Below, piece after piece: positions 26,362 through 34,389 of a stretch of 64,000 nucleotides of DNA. Each line of letters begins with the position of its first letter. Within the stretch, counting starts at the first letter, position 1. This DNA is from an uncultured Pelagibacteraceae bacterium (GTDB lineage Bacteria; Pseudomonadota; Alphaproteobacteria; Pelagibacterales; Pelagibacteraceae): positions 62,001-126,000 of the forward strand of contig CACIWZ010000002.1 of assembly GCA_902590505.1 (NCBI GenBank), in the 5' to 3' direction. Below the pieces are notes generated by a model. That model did not search any database and had not been told where the DNA came from. It saw only the letters and a program-made list of their open reading frames with translations. A program made the position numbers and the translations under genes.

Positions 26362-26409
26362 TGTTTATCCTTTCATTTATTAATTAATTAACAAACATTG
26401 GATTCATAA

Positions 26410-26429
26410 AATTAAGAGGACTCTTAATT
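26410..26429. promoter_or_regulatory. Near-palindromic dyad in the pstS promoter
   Basis: AATTAAGAG-GA-CTCTTAATT is a perfect 9-bp inverted repeat with a 2-nt centre. It directly abuts the PhoB-box candidate on its downstream side and would overlap the -10 region, so it could be a repressor site or a leader hairpin. Confidence 0.5.
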
Positions 26430-26447
26430 ATTACAGATATGTTACAA
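26430..26447 (-). promoter_or_regulatory. PhoB box candidate for pstS
   Basis: On the minus strand TTGTAAC-ATAT-CTGTAAT forms two 7-mers repeated at 11 bp. Aligned as TTGTAACATATCTGTAA it matches 13 of 17 positions of the enterobacterial Pho box pattern CTGTCATAWAWCTGTCA. It ends 69 bp upstream of the pstS ATG, and the same layout occurs before plcP at 30252-30269. AT-rich TAATTT sequence about 17 nt downstream can serve as the -10 box. Confidence 0.7.
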
Positions 26448-26468
26448 ATTTATTAAAATGATAACTTT

Positions 26469-27080
26469 TTAGTTGAACTTTCTAGTTATCTCGATTTGTT
26501 GATAATCAGAGGCTAAAGACCCTCCACAACTAAAAGGTCTTACTTTATTTTTAACTGCGTAGGATTGAGTTGGCTTTAATGTAACTTCTAGTTGTACAAA
26601 GTTAACTAATTTTTGTGTAAAACTTTTATCATATCTCCAAGCATTCCATTGTGTTGGAGCGGTGAATACTTCACTTAAATAAGATGCAGCTTTTGAGTGA
26701 ATCATATTGCTCTCGTTTTGTCCTTTTAAAAGATTATTTTTAACTTTTTCAAAAATTTTTCTACATTTAATTGAGTCCACCATGTACGAGTTAGCATTTA
26801 AATGAGTGCTCATCGGTGCTGACACAATTAATTGAATTCCATCGTCTCTTCTAGAAAATATAGCTTCAGTATAAATTGTAGATACATTTTTATTATCTAC
26901 TTCAAGAACTAAATCGTTTTTAGCTTGCCTAAGATCGTTTTTAAGTCTTAAAAGTCCAAGATCAAAAACTGTAAGAGGTTGAGAACGTAAAGTTTTCTCA
27001 ATTAAGTTTACATCTGCCTTAACAGTTGTAAAAATTAAAGTTAATAAAACCAGACTTATATAATTCATTAATCTAGTCAT
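26469..27080 (-). CDS. Exported protein of unknown function in the Pho island
   Basis: A 203-residue protein I do not recognise. Residues 1-22 form a signal peptide (hydrophobic NYISLVLLTLIFTTVKA, cut after VKA); the rest is soluble and probably periplasmic, with two cysteines (in SIKCRKIF and RPFSCGGS) that could form a disulphide. It sits between phoR and pstS on the same strand, 63 bp from the phoR end, so it is likely induced with them. A role in phosphate sensing or scavenging is a guess from position. Confidence 0.8.
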   Translation of the reverse strand: MTRLMNYISLVLLTLIFTTVKADVNLIEKTLRSQPLTVFDLGLLRLKNDLRQAKNDLVLEVDNKNVSTIYTEAIFSRRDDGIQLIVSAPMSTHLNANSYMVDSIKCRKIFEKVKNNLLKGQNESNMIHSKAASYLSEVFTAPTQWNAWRYDKSFTQKLVNFVQLEVTLKPTQSYAVKNKVRPFSCGGSLASDYQQIEITRKFN

Positions 27081-27143
27081 ACTAAAACTTTAACTATTTT
27101 GCCGTTTATCTCAAGACATAATTTAATAAAATTGTGATATTTG

Positions 27144-28340
27144 CTAAAATTTAGAAAAGTGAACCTTTATTTCGGTGCCCCTTTGAGTCTCACTTTTTAT
27201 TTCTAACTCACCTCTATGCTGATTAACAATGTGCTTCACGATCGCCATTCCAAGTCCAGTGCCACCAACTTTTTTACTTTTAGCTGCATCAACTCTAAAG
27301 AATCTTTCTGTAATTCTCGGAAGTTGTTCAGTTGGAATTCCAATACCATTATCTTTAATGGACACGGTATAAGAGTCTCCTATTACTTTTCCGTTACCTT
27401 GCCCACAATTAACTTCGATCTTTTTATTTTTTTCTGAATATTTTATACTGTTATCAATAATATTTGAAAAAACTTCAATTAATTTTTCATGATCGCCTTT
27501 AATAAAGAAATCATCTTTTATATTATTTTTAAATTCAAAAGATTTTAAATTTTTTTGATGGATGTCTTCAACGTTACTTAAAATTTCTTTTAAATTTACT
27601 TTATCTAGAGGCTGTATATGTTCCTCTAACTCAATTCTACTTAATGAAAGTAAATCTTTAATTAAGCTTTCCATCCTATCAGCTTGCTCAAGCATTATCG
27701 GTATGAATTTTTTTTGTGCTTCTAAATCATCTTTCGCATGTCCGCTTATAGTTTCTAGAAATCCTTTAATAGAAACTAAAGGCGTTTTAAGTTCATGGCT
27801 TACATTGGCTACAAAATCAGATTTGAACCTTTGCGCTTTTATAATATCAGTTAAATCTTTTAGAAATAAAACAACTGAGTCAGGATCATCGACATATGAG
27901 GTCGGTCCAGAGAATAGATGAACTTTAAAGAACTGAAATGAGGGAGAGGATAATTCTAAATCCATAGTAATTGTCTCTTTTTTTAAAAGCACTAAATCAA
28001 TATTTTGGAGTAAATCAGGAACTCTCAATAAAGTAGCCACGTGCTTATTTAAATTATTTTCTCCAAATTTTTTTTTTGCACTACTATTAAAAAATTTGAT
28101 ATTTTTAAATTTATCTACAATTAAAATTAGATCATCGATTTGATTTATAATCTTTACTTGCTCATTAGTTTTTTCAATATTTTCATTGGTGATGTCTTCT
28201 ATTCCCTCTTCATTATTACTTGGTTTGTTCTCTCTCTTAATATCGGATCTTGCCTCCATACCTGCTACAATTGATTTTCTGGATACTGCAATTACTACGA
28301 TCACAATTATTCCAGCAAGAGAGTAAAATAATAATTCCAT
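27144..28340 (-). CDS. phoR: Phosphate regulon sensor histidine kinase PhoR
   Basis: Membrane sensor kinase that phosphorylates PhoB. One N-terminal transmembrane helix (residues 3-20), a charged linker, a PAS-like domain (about 65-165), a HisKA dimerisation helix with phospho-acceptor H182 in VSHELKTPLVS, and a HATPase_c domain with N-box (EVFSNIIDNSIKYS), G1 DNGIGIP, F-box ERFFRVD and G2 GGTGLGMAIV. Length 398 aa. It shows no periplasmic sensor domain, as expected when sensing goes through PstSCAB-PhoU. It follows the glycosyltransferase gene. Confidence 0.93.
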   Translation of the reverse strand: MELLFYSLAGIIVIVVIAVSRKSIVAGMEARSDIKRENKPSNNEEGIEDITNENIEKTNEQVKIINQIDDLILIVDKFKNIKFFNSSAKKKFGENNLNKHVATLLRVPDLLQNIDLVLLKKETITMDLELSSPSFQFFKVHLFSGPTSYVDDPDSVVLFLKDLTDIIKAQRFKSDFVANVSHELKTPLVSIKGFLETISGHAKDDLEAQKKFIPIMLEQADRMESLIKDLLSLSRIELEEHIQPLDKVNLKEILSNVEDIHQKNLKSFEFKNNIKDDFFIKGDHEKLIEVFSNIIDNSIKYSEKNKKIEVNCGQGNGKVIGDSYTVSIKDNGIGIPTEQLPRITERFFRVDAAKSKKVGGTGLGMAIVKHIVNQHRGELEIKSETQRGTEIKVHFSKF

Positions 28341-28382
28341 GATTTGATTATACTTTAAAGATATAGACTAAAGAAATATTTT

Positions 28383-29390
28383 TTAGCGGTTTGATACCGC
28401 ACTATTTAAAAAGATTTTTGCGCAATTTTCCCAGGTATATTTTTTTGCATGCTCAATGCAAGCGCTTCTATCTGACTTAAGAGCTTCAAGTGCTGCTTTT
28501 TTAAGATCGTTGTTTAACGAGCCAATATTTGTGCCGTTAAAAATATCTTTTGGTCCAGCAACAGGGTACGCTGCTACTGGCAATCCACATTTTAAAGCTT
28601 CTATAATTACAATTCCAAAAGTATCTGTTTTGCTCGGGAAAACAAAAACATCAGAAGAAGCAAAGTAACTTGCAAGCTCACCATTTGTTCTCTCTCCTTT
28701 AAATATCGCTTCAGGATATTCTTTTTTTAGTTTATCTAAATCAGGTCCTTTACCGACAACTAATTTCGTACCTTCTAAATCTAAATCCAGAAATGCTCTT
28801 ATATTCTTTTCAATAGATACTCTTCCCACATAAAGATAAATTGGTCTTTTATACTCTAAATTAATCTTTTTAGGCTTTTGAAATGCCCCGTGGTTTGCTC
28901 CTCTAGTCCAAACAACCATCTTATCCTTTTCAAAACCAATTTCTTGAAGTTCATCTTTCATCGACTGAGTTGTTACTAAAATTTTTTCCGCCTTTGAGTG
29001 AAATCCTTTAAGGAACTTTTGAGCAAGCTTAATTGGCAAATAAGGATAGTATAGCTTCAAATATTTATCAAATTGAGTATGGTAAGACGTGGTAAACTTA
29101 AGCTTACTTTTTACACAATATCTTTTTGCAAATATTCCTATCGGACCTTCTGTAGCTATGTGAATTATGTCAGCATCAGCTTTAGAAATTAATCTGCCTA
29201 CTCTAGGCCAAACATTAATAGAAAGTTTTATTTCATTATATTTTGGCATTGGCACAGTAAAAAATTGATTAGGTTCAATATATTCAACCTGATGTCCAAT
29301 TTTTTTTAATTCATCGCCAAGATTTTTTAAAGTTCTACAAACACCGTTCACTTGCGGATACCAGGCATCAGTAACGATTAAAATCTTCAT
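28383..29390 (-). CDS. GT4 glycosyltransferase, probable diacylglycerol glycosyltransferase of lipid remodelling
   Basis: A 335-aa GT-B fold glycosyltransferase: N-terminal ILIVTDAWYPQVNGVCRTL (the GI5/DUF-like SQD2/MgtA type start), central IYLYVGRVSIEKNI, and the nucleotide-sugar site DTFGIVIIEALKCGLPVAAYP with both glutamates. It is encoded directly behind the PlcP-type gene. In SAR11 and other marine bacteria this pair replaces phospholipids by glycolipids when phosphate is scarce: PlcP yields diacylglycerol, which the transferase glycosylates. The sugar cannot be told from sequence. Confidence 0.87.
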   Translation of the reverse strand: MKILIVTDAWYPQVNGVCRTLKNLGDELKKIGHQVEYIEPNQFFTVPMPKYNEIKLSINVWPRVGRLISKADADIIHIATEGPIGIFAKRYCVKSKLKFTTSYHTQFDKYLKLYYPYLPIKLAQKFLKGFHSKAEKILVTTQSMKDELQEIGFEKDKMVVWTRGANHGAFQKPKKINLEYKRPIYLYVGRVSIEKNIRAFLDLDLEGTKLVVGKGPDLDKLKKEYPEAIFKGERTNGELASYFASSDVFVFPSKTDTFGIVIIEALKCGLPVAAYPVAGPKDIFNGTNIGSLNNDLKKAALEALKSDRSACIEHAKKYTWENCAKIFLNSAVSNR

Positions 29391-30206
29391 TTATTTATTT
29401 ACTACTTTTAGATACGGCTCGTAATCAACAACATCACCTCTGATTTTGTCCCAGTCAATAACTTCCATGCGACCATCAAAATGTTCTACTAAGAAAGTTG
29501 CACCTTCTACCCAATCACCACAATTTAAATATCTCACACCATCTAAGACTTGATCGGCAGAATGATGAATATGGCCGCAAATTATGCCATCAACATTTTT
29601 TCTTTTAGCATAAATTGCTAAAGTTTTTTCATAATCACCTATATATTTTACAGCGTTCTTTACTTTGTGTTTTAAATATTTTGCTAAAGACCAATTACCC
29701 TTTTTAAATAATCTTCTAAAAACATTGATAACAACATTAAACTCAAGTAAAAAACTATAAGCGACAGCTCCTACTTTTGATAACCATGGAGCATATTTCA
29801 TGACTCCATCCCAGGCATCACCATGAACAACAATATACTTTTTATTATCTGAGCTTACATGTATGGCTTTATTTACAACTTCAATATCGCCAAAATGTAA
29901 TGGTAAAAATTTTCTGAAGACATCATCATGATTTCCAACAATATATTTTACTTTTGTTCCATGTCTTGCTTTTCTTAATGTTTTTTGAATCACATCATTA
30001 TGTTCTTGAGGCCAGTAAAATTTTGTTTTTAAAGCCCAAACATCAATGATATCACCAACAAGGTATAAATTCTCTGACCTTGAATGTTTGTAAAATTCTA
30101 ATAATTTGTTTGCTGCACTTTTTCTATGCCCAAGGTGCAAGTCGGAAATAAAGATGCTTTTGTAATTTAAAATCTTTCCCTTAGATTTAGTTTGAATTGT
30201 TTCCAT
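29391..30206 (-). CDS. plcP: PlcP-like metallophosphoesterase (phospholipase C role in lipid remodelling)
   Basis: Calcineurin-like phosphoesterase related to LpxH. Metal-site motifs: SDLHLGHR (D22, H24), VGDIIDVW, GNHDD and GHIHHS, the complete five-block set. The gene order plcP-GT-phoR with a PhoB-box candidate upstream identifies it with the PlcP family that strips head groups from phospholipids under phosphate starvation, in preference to LpxH. I chose the ATG at 30206 (METIQTKSK, 271 aa); a longer reading begins 13 codons upstream but overlaps the promoter region. Confidence 0.87.
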   Translation of the reverse strand: METIQTKSKGKILNYKSIFISDLHLGHRKSAANKLLEFYKHSRSENLYLVGDIIDVWALKTKFYWPQEHNDVIQKTLRKARHGTKVKYIVGNHDDVFRKFLPLHFGDIEVVNKAIHVSSDNKKYIVVHGDAWDGVMKYAPWLSKVGAVAYSFLLEFNVVINVFRRLFKKGNWSLAKYLKHKVKNAVKYIGDYEKTLAIYAKRKNVDGIICGHIHHSADQVLDGVRYLNCGDWVEGATFLVEHFDGRMEVIDWDKIRGDVVDYEPYLKVVNK

Positions 30207-30251
30207 ATTTTTTATAAAACGAATCTCTAGTAAAAGTAGAATCATAAATAT

Positions 30252-30269
30252 GTTACAGAATTGTTAAAA
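30252..30269 (-). promoter_or_regulatory. PhoB box candidate for plcP
   Basis: On the minus strand TTTTAAC-AATT-CTGTAAC repeats the TTKTAAC-N4-CTGTAAY layout found before pstS. It ends 45 bp upstream of the plcP ATG, a sensible distance for a promoter whose -35 is replaced by the box. It lies only 1 bp before the divergent dgk-like start codon, so it cannot act as a normal -35 for that gene. Confidence 0.65.
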
Positions 30270-30270
30270 T

Positions 30271-31167
30271 ATGAATAAAAAATTGAATTTTGCGGTGATA
30301 TTTAACGCAAATGCAGCAGGTGGTAGAAAACTTAAATTAATTAACAAGGTCATTAATCTTTTAGAAAAAAATCATATTGTAGATCTTTTTAAAACTGAAA
30401 GCGAAGATCATGCAAGGAATGTATTTAAAGAATTGTCTAATAAAAAATTTGATCGGTTAGTATTTGCTGGCGGTGACGGGAGCGTATGTTTTGGTATTAA
30501 TGAAATGTTTAAAAGTGATAATCTAAAAGACAAATTAGTTGGATACATACCTGCTGGCACTGCAAATATTTTACAAATAGAAACTCAAATTAAGAAAAAG
30601 GCGGAGGAGATTTACAACGTCCTAGTATCAGATAATCATAAGAAAATTTCATTAGCAAAAATAAATGATAAGTACTTTTTCTTGATGGCTGGTGTAGGTT
30701 TTGACTCTCGAATTGTTGAGTCCATAAATACTAATATTAAAAAGTATCTTGGAAAAGTAATTTTCGCTTTAAAAGGTTTTCAGCATTTTTTATTTTTAAA
30801 AAATAATAAAATGGAGGTTGAGGTAGATAATGAAAAAATTATGGCTGATTGGATTTTATGTACTAATTCAAAATACTATGCTGGTCCCCATTCTATAACA
30901 AATGATACCAATATATTTGAAAACAGGATAGTAGCTTACATATTTAAAGACCTGACCAGAATAAAATTACTTTATTATGTTTGGTTAATTTTAACCAAAG
31001 GCGACTTAACTCCTGCAAAAAGTGTAATTAAAAAAGAATTGAACAGATTAAAAATAAATGGTGTAAACAATAAAGTTCTATCACAGGTTGATGGTGAAAA
31101 TTGTGGTTACGTAAACAGTCTTGAGATCCAAAAAACAGACAGATTTATAAATTTATTAGTTCCGTAG
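30271..31167 (+). CDS. Diacylglycerol kinase family lipid kinase
   Basis: A 298-aa DAGK-catalytic-domain protein: N-terminal AVIFNANAAGGRK, nucleotide-binding FAGGDGSVCFGINEMF (about 67-82), PAGTANILQIET, then the C-terminal beta-rich half ending QVDGENCG. The family includes DgkB, YegS and eukaryotic sphingosine kinases. Divergent from plcP in the Pho island, it may recycle diacylglycerol made by PlcP to phosphatidate or act on another remodelling lipid. Bases before the ATG carry no Shine-Dalgarno. Confidence 0.87.
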   Translation: MNKKLNFAVIFNANAAGGRKLKLINKVINLLEKNHIVDLFKTESEDHARNVFKELSNKKFDRLVFAGGDGSVCFGINEMFKSDNLKDKLVGYIPAGTANILQIETQIKKKAEEIYNVLVSDNHKKISLAKINDKYFFLMAGVGFDSRIVESINTNIKKYLGKVIFALKGFQHFLFLKNNKMEVEVDNEKIMADWILCTNSKYYAGPHSITNDTNIFENRIVAYIFKDLTRIKLLYYVWLILTKGDLTPAKSVIKKELNRLKINGVNNKVLSQVDGENCGYVNSLEIQKTDRFINLLVP

Positions 31168-31269
31168 GATTTTCTAAATTTTTTCAACTTTTAGTTTAAA
31201 AGATTTTTCTTAATTTCATTTGAAAAATTTTTTAGATTATTTTAGATTTTTCTTTTTTGGAGGAACAAT

Positions 31270-31467
31270 ATGAAAAAAAAGTTAAAAAAAAACGAAAAGA
31301 AAAAGAAAAAAATACTAAAATCAATCGATAAGCTTAAAAATAAGATAAGCACTAAACAAAAAAAACTATCAAAGATTGATCTAAAGATAGCTAGTATCGA
31401 GAAAAAAATCGCTGAAAAAAGAGCTAATAAAAATAAAGAACCTATCACAGCATCTTTAAATAATTAG
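31270..31467 (+). CDS. Small lysine-rich coiled-coil protein, unknown function
   Basis: A 65-residue, very basic protein (about 40% lysine) with heptad-like spacing in the middle (KSIDKLKNKISTKQKKLSKIDLKIASIEKKIAEK). The gene is credible because a strong Shine-Dalgarno GGAGGA lies 6 nt before the ATG and an excellent intrinsic terminator follows 19 bp after the stop. It therefore forms its own short transcript. The opposite-strand frame is only its shadow. RNA or DNA binding is plausible from charge alone; I know no family. Confidence 0.75.
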   Translation: MKKKLKKNEKKKKKILKSIDKLKNKISTKQKKLSKIDLKIASIEKKIAEKRANKNKEPITASLNN

Positions 31468-31486
31468 TTTATAAATAAATTAAATG

Positions 31487-31517
31487 CCCCTGATTTAAAA
31501 AATCAGGGGTTTATTTG
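31487..31517 (+). terminator. Intrinsic terminator of the lysine-rich small gene
   Basis: CCCCTGATTT-AAA-AAATCAGGGG is a perfect 10-bp stem followed by TTTATTT on the plus strand. It lies between the small plus-strand gene and the end of convergent ugpQ and can also stop transcription from the other side (A-rich loop flank). Confidence 0.85.
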
Positions 31518-31550
31518 CACGACGATAAATATATTTTCAAGTTTTCAAGC

Positions 31551-32483
31551 TTAAAACCAAGAGATATTTTTGGATTTACAAATTTCTTGAACTTTTTTTG
31601 GATAGTCAGTGATAATTCCATCAACTCCGTACTCGATCATTCTAATAATATCTTTTTCTCTATTCACTGTCCAAACACAAGTAGCTAAACCATGTTTGTG
31701 TGCTAATTCTACATTTTGTTTAGTCACATCACGGTAAAAAACACTCCATACATGTCCCTCTAATGATTTAATAATATTTGGTAGCAAAAATAATTCTTCC
31801 AAAGGATAATTTTTAACCATCCATGGAGAGTTTTCGTAGATATTCTTTTTAGTTATTGAGAGTCCTTGTTGTAAGGTAATAAATCCTCTTAGGATATTTG
31901 GGTTTTGTTTTTTAAGAGCATATAAAATTCTAAAATCATAAGAAGTGATTAAAGTTCTATCTTCAAGTTTAAAATCTTTAATATCTTTAAGGATTAAGGA
32001 AACCATTTTTTCTGGATCTGGTGTTACGTTTTCTTGTGTTGGAGTTGATTTAATTTCTAAATTCAAAAATACATCTTTATATTTATCTTCCGTCACTAAT
32101 TTAAAGAAATCAGTTAATTTTGGTATTTTTTCTCCTGTAATAGGTTTTTGATTTTTAAATCTTTTTGCGTACTTTGTTTCGGGTTTTATACTTCCAATAC
32201 TATACTTGCTGATTTGCTCATAAGTGAGTTCTACTAATTTCATGCTTTTATCTGTGATCCAGTTCCCTGAAGCATCTTTAACTAAATCAGGATTTAATCT
32301 GTAATCATGAAATATTGTTGGAATATTATCTTTTGAAATTACGACATCAAACTCAACAGCTTTGATACCAAGATCAAAAGTATATTTAAAACCAGAGATT
32401 GAGTTTTCAACAATATCGCCTCTAGCTCCCCTGTGGCCGTAAATTCTTATGTAATTAGGTTTCGTTAAAAATGGATTGATCAA
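31551..32483 (-). CDS. ugpQ: Glycerophosphodiester phosphodiesterase
   Basis: Splits glycerophosphodiesters into glycerol-3-phosphate and an alcohol. Catalytic motifs: IYGHRGARGDIVENS (HR pair, about 15-29), EFDVVISKDNIPTIFHDY and EIKSTP, with C-terminal GVDGIITDYP. No signal peptide is seen, so it acts in the cytoplasm on diesters imported by Ugp. Length 310 aa. It closes the ugpBAEC-ugpQ run; its start overlaps the ugpC stop by 4 bp. Confidence 0.93.
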   Translation of the reverse strand: MINPFLTKPNYIRIYGHRGARGDIVENSISGFKYTFDLGIKAVEFDVVISKDNIPTIFHDYRLNPDLVKDASGNWITDKSMKLVELTYEQISKYSIGSIKPETKYAKRFKNQKPITGEKIPKLTDFFKLVTEDKYKDVFLNLEIKSTPTQENVTPDPEKMVSLILKDIKDFKLEDRTLITSYDFRILYALKKQNPNILRGFITLQQGLSITKKNIYENSPWMVKNYPLEELFLLPNIIKSLEGHVWSVFYRDVTKQNVELAHKHGLATCVWTVNREKDIIRMIEYGVDGIITDYPKKVQEICKSKNISWF

Positions 32484-33535
32484 TTAATCCTCAAATCAGT
32501 ATTAGTATCAAACAGGTGTAGTTTGTCATTTTGAATGGAAAGATTTATATTTTTTCCAATAGTGTCTTCTTTAACAACACCTGAGATACTTGCAACTAAA
32601 ATTTCATTACTATTTTCAAGTTTACCATGGATAAGTGTATTCGCTCCGATCAGCTCTACAAGTTCAACTTTTAACTTGATTGGACCATTTTGATCTAATT
32701 CAAAATCTTCAGGTCGCATACCTATATTAACAGGTCCATTAAATTTTGAATTCACTGAAAGTGAAGCTTTGTTTGCCAAAATCAATTTGTTACCTCCACA
32801 ATTACCTTTTAAAATATTCATTGCAGGACTTCCGATAAATTGAGCCGTGAATAATGTTTTAGGTTTCGTATATACTTCTAATGGCGTTCCAATATGTTCT
32901 ACATTACCTTCGTTCATAACAATCATACGATCAGCTAATGTCATCGCTTCAACTTGATCATGTGTTACATAAAGAGAAGTAGTTTTTAATTGAGTTTGAA
33001 GTTTTTTAATCTCTAGTCTCATTTGGACTCTTAATTTGGCATCAAGATTTGATAAAGGTTCGTCAAATAAAAAAGCTACAGGGTTTCTAACAATAGCTCT
33101 TCCCATGGCAACTCTTTGTCTTTGTCCACCAGATAATTGGTTGGGTTTTCTTTCTAATAATTCTCCAAGCTCTAAAATTTCAGCAGCTTTTTGAACTCTG
33201 GACTCAATTTCTTCTTTTGGCACTTTTGCAATTTTTAAACCATAAGCCATGTTGCCAAAAACAGTCATATGAGGATAAAGAGCGTAATTTTGAAATACCA
33301 TTGCAATATTTCGCTCCATGGGTTCAAGCTCATTTACTTTTTTATTATCAATTAAAATATTTCCTTCATTAGCATCTTCTAAGCCTGCAACCATTCTTAA
33401 GAGGGTTGATTTCCCACATCCTGATGGTCCAACTATTACAATCAGCTCACCATCTTTAACGTCAATACTAAGATCATGAATAACCTGCGTTTTTCCGAAA
33501 GATTTCTTTAAATTTTGTAAACTAATTTGAGACAT
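32480..33535 (-). CDS. ugpC: Glycerol-3-phosphate ABC transporter ATP-binding protein
   Basis: MalK/UgpC-type ATPase (351 aa). N-terminal ATPase domain with Walker [11 protein letters not shown] (about 33-42), signature LSGGQRQRVAMGRA, Walker B FLFDEPLSNLDAKLR and switch histidine VTHDQVEAMTLA; C-terminal TOBE/OB domain (about 235-351) with NIGMRPEDFEL. Assigned to Ugp because of neighbouring ugpA, ugpE, ugpB and ugpQ. One-base overlap with ugpE. Confidence 0.94.
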   Translation of the reverse strand: MSQISLQNLKKSFGKTQVIHDLSIDVKDGELIVIVGPSGCGKSTLLRMVAGLEDANEGNILIDNKKVNELEPMERNIAMVFQNYALYPHMTVFGNMAYGLKIAKVPKEEIESRVQKAAEILELGELLERKPNQLSGGQRQRVAMGRAIVRNPVAFLFDEPLSNLDAKLRVQMRLEIKKLQTQLKTTSLYVTHDQVEAMTLADRMIVMNEGNVEHIGTPLEVYTKPKTLFTAQFIGSPAMNILKGNCGGNKLILANKASLSVNSKFNGPVNIGMRPEDFELDQNGPIKLKVELVELIGANTLIHGKLENSNEILVASISGVVKEDTIGKNINLSIQNDKLHLFDTNTDLRIN

Positions 33536-34389
33536 TATTTATCGCTTTCTAATAATCCTTTAACAAAAAACTTTTGCATACTTATTACTACTATTACTGG
33601 TGGTACCATTGCTAACATTGCTGTTGCCATCACCGTTGGCCAGTGTGCATAATCATCACCTGTAGGTATCATTGAGTCAATAGCCATCACAATAGTTCTC
33701 ATATCAGGATCGGTCGTCATTAATAGTGGCCATAAATATTGGTTCCAACCAAAAATAAATAAAATAACAAATAAAGCTGCAATATTAGTTTTACTAATTG
33801 GAACTAATATATCAAAAAAGAAACGCATTGGACTACATCCGTCCATTCTAGCCGCTTCAACCATTTCATCAGGTATGGTCATAAAAAATTGTCTAAATAA
33901 GAAAGTTGCCGTCGCTGATGCAATTAATGGGAAGATTAATCCTGTGTAAGAATTTAATAAGTTTAAATTTGCAACAACTTCATAAGTTGGCACTATTCTC
34001 ACCTCTACTGGAAGCATTAAGGTAATAAAAATTAACCAAAAACATAAATTCCTGAAAGGAAATCTAAAATAGACAAATGCAAAAGCTGACAATAATGAGA
34101 TAATAATTTTTCCAACTGTAATTCCAATGGCCATGATAGCAGAATTCATCATCATCTTAATTACAGGAACTTTGGCTCCGTACCCTTCTGGTGAACCTCT
34201 AAATAATGCATTAGCATAATTTTCAAAGAACTCTGTGCCTGGTAACATTGGTAATGGAGGATAAATAATTGCATCTTGAGTTACAGTGGATGCAACAAAA
34301 GTAAGCCATACTGGAAAAAATATAAATAACACCCCAAGAATTAATCCAAGGTGAGTTAACCAGTATCCGGATTTCTTTTTCTCAACCAT
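33535..34389 (-). CDS. ugpE: Glycerol-3-phosphate ABC transporter permease UgpE
   Basis: MalG-type inner-membrane permease, 284 aa with six helices. The EAA loop is EMVEAARMDGCSPMRFFFDILVP near 180-203; the C-terminus (VVISMQKFFVKGLLESD) matches the family ending in Q+++V+G+...G+VK-like patterns. It forms the channel with UgpA. One-base overlaps on both sides (ugpA and ugpC). Confidence 0.94.
   Translation of the reverse strand: MVEKKKSGYWLTHLGLILGVLFIFFPVWLTFVASTVTQDAIIYPPLPMLPGTEFFENYANALFRGSPEGYGAKVPVIKMMMNSAIMAIGITVGKIIISLLSAFAFVYFRFPFRNLCFWLIFITLMLPVEVRIVPTYEVVANLNLLNSYTGLIFPLIASATATFLFRQFFMTIPDEMVEAARMDGCSPMRFFFDILVPISKTNIAALFVILFIFGWNQYLWPLLMTTDPDMRTIVMAIDSMIPTGDDYAHWPTVMATAMLAMVPPVIVVISMQKFFVKGLLESDK

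Noticed and set aside
30207-30245. Longer PlcP start (MILLLLEIRFIKN)
   Set aside because: It would run into the promoter region; the METIQTK start fits family length better.
31242-31448. Minus-strand hydrophobic 68-codon frame opposite the lysine-rich gene
   Set aside because: Lysine codons read backwards give phenylalanine and leucine; the plus strand has the Shine-Dalgarno and terminator.
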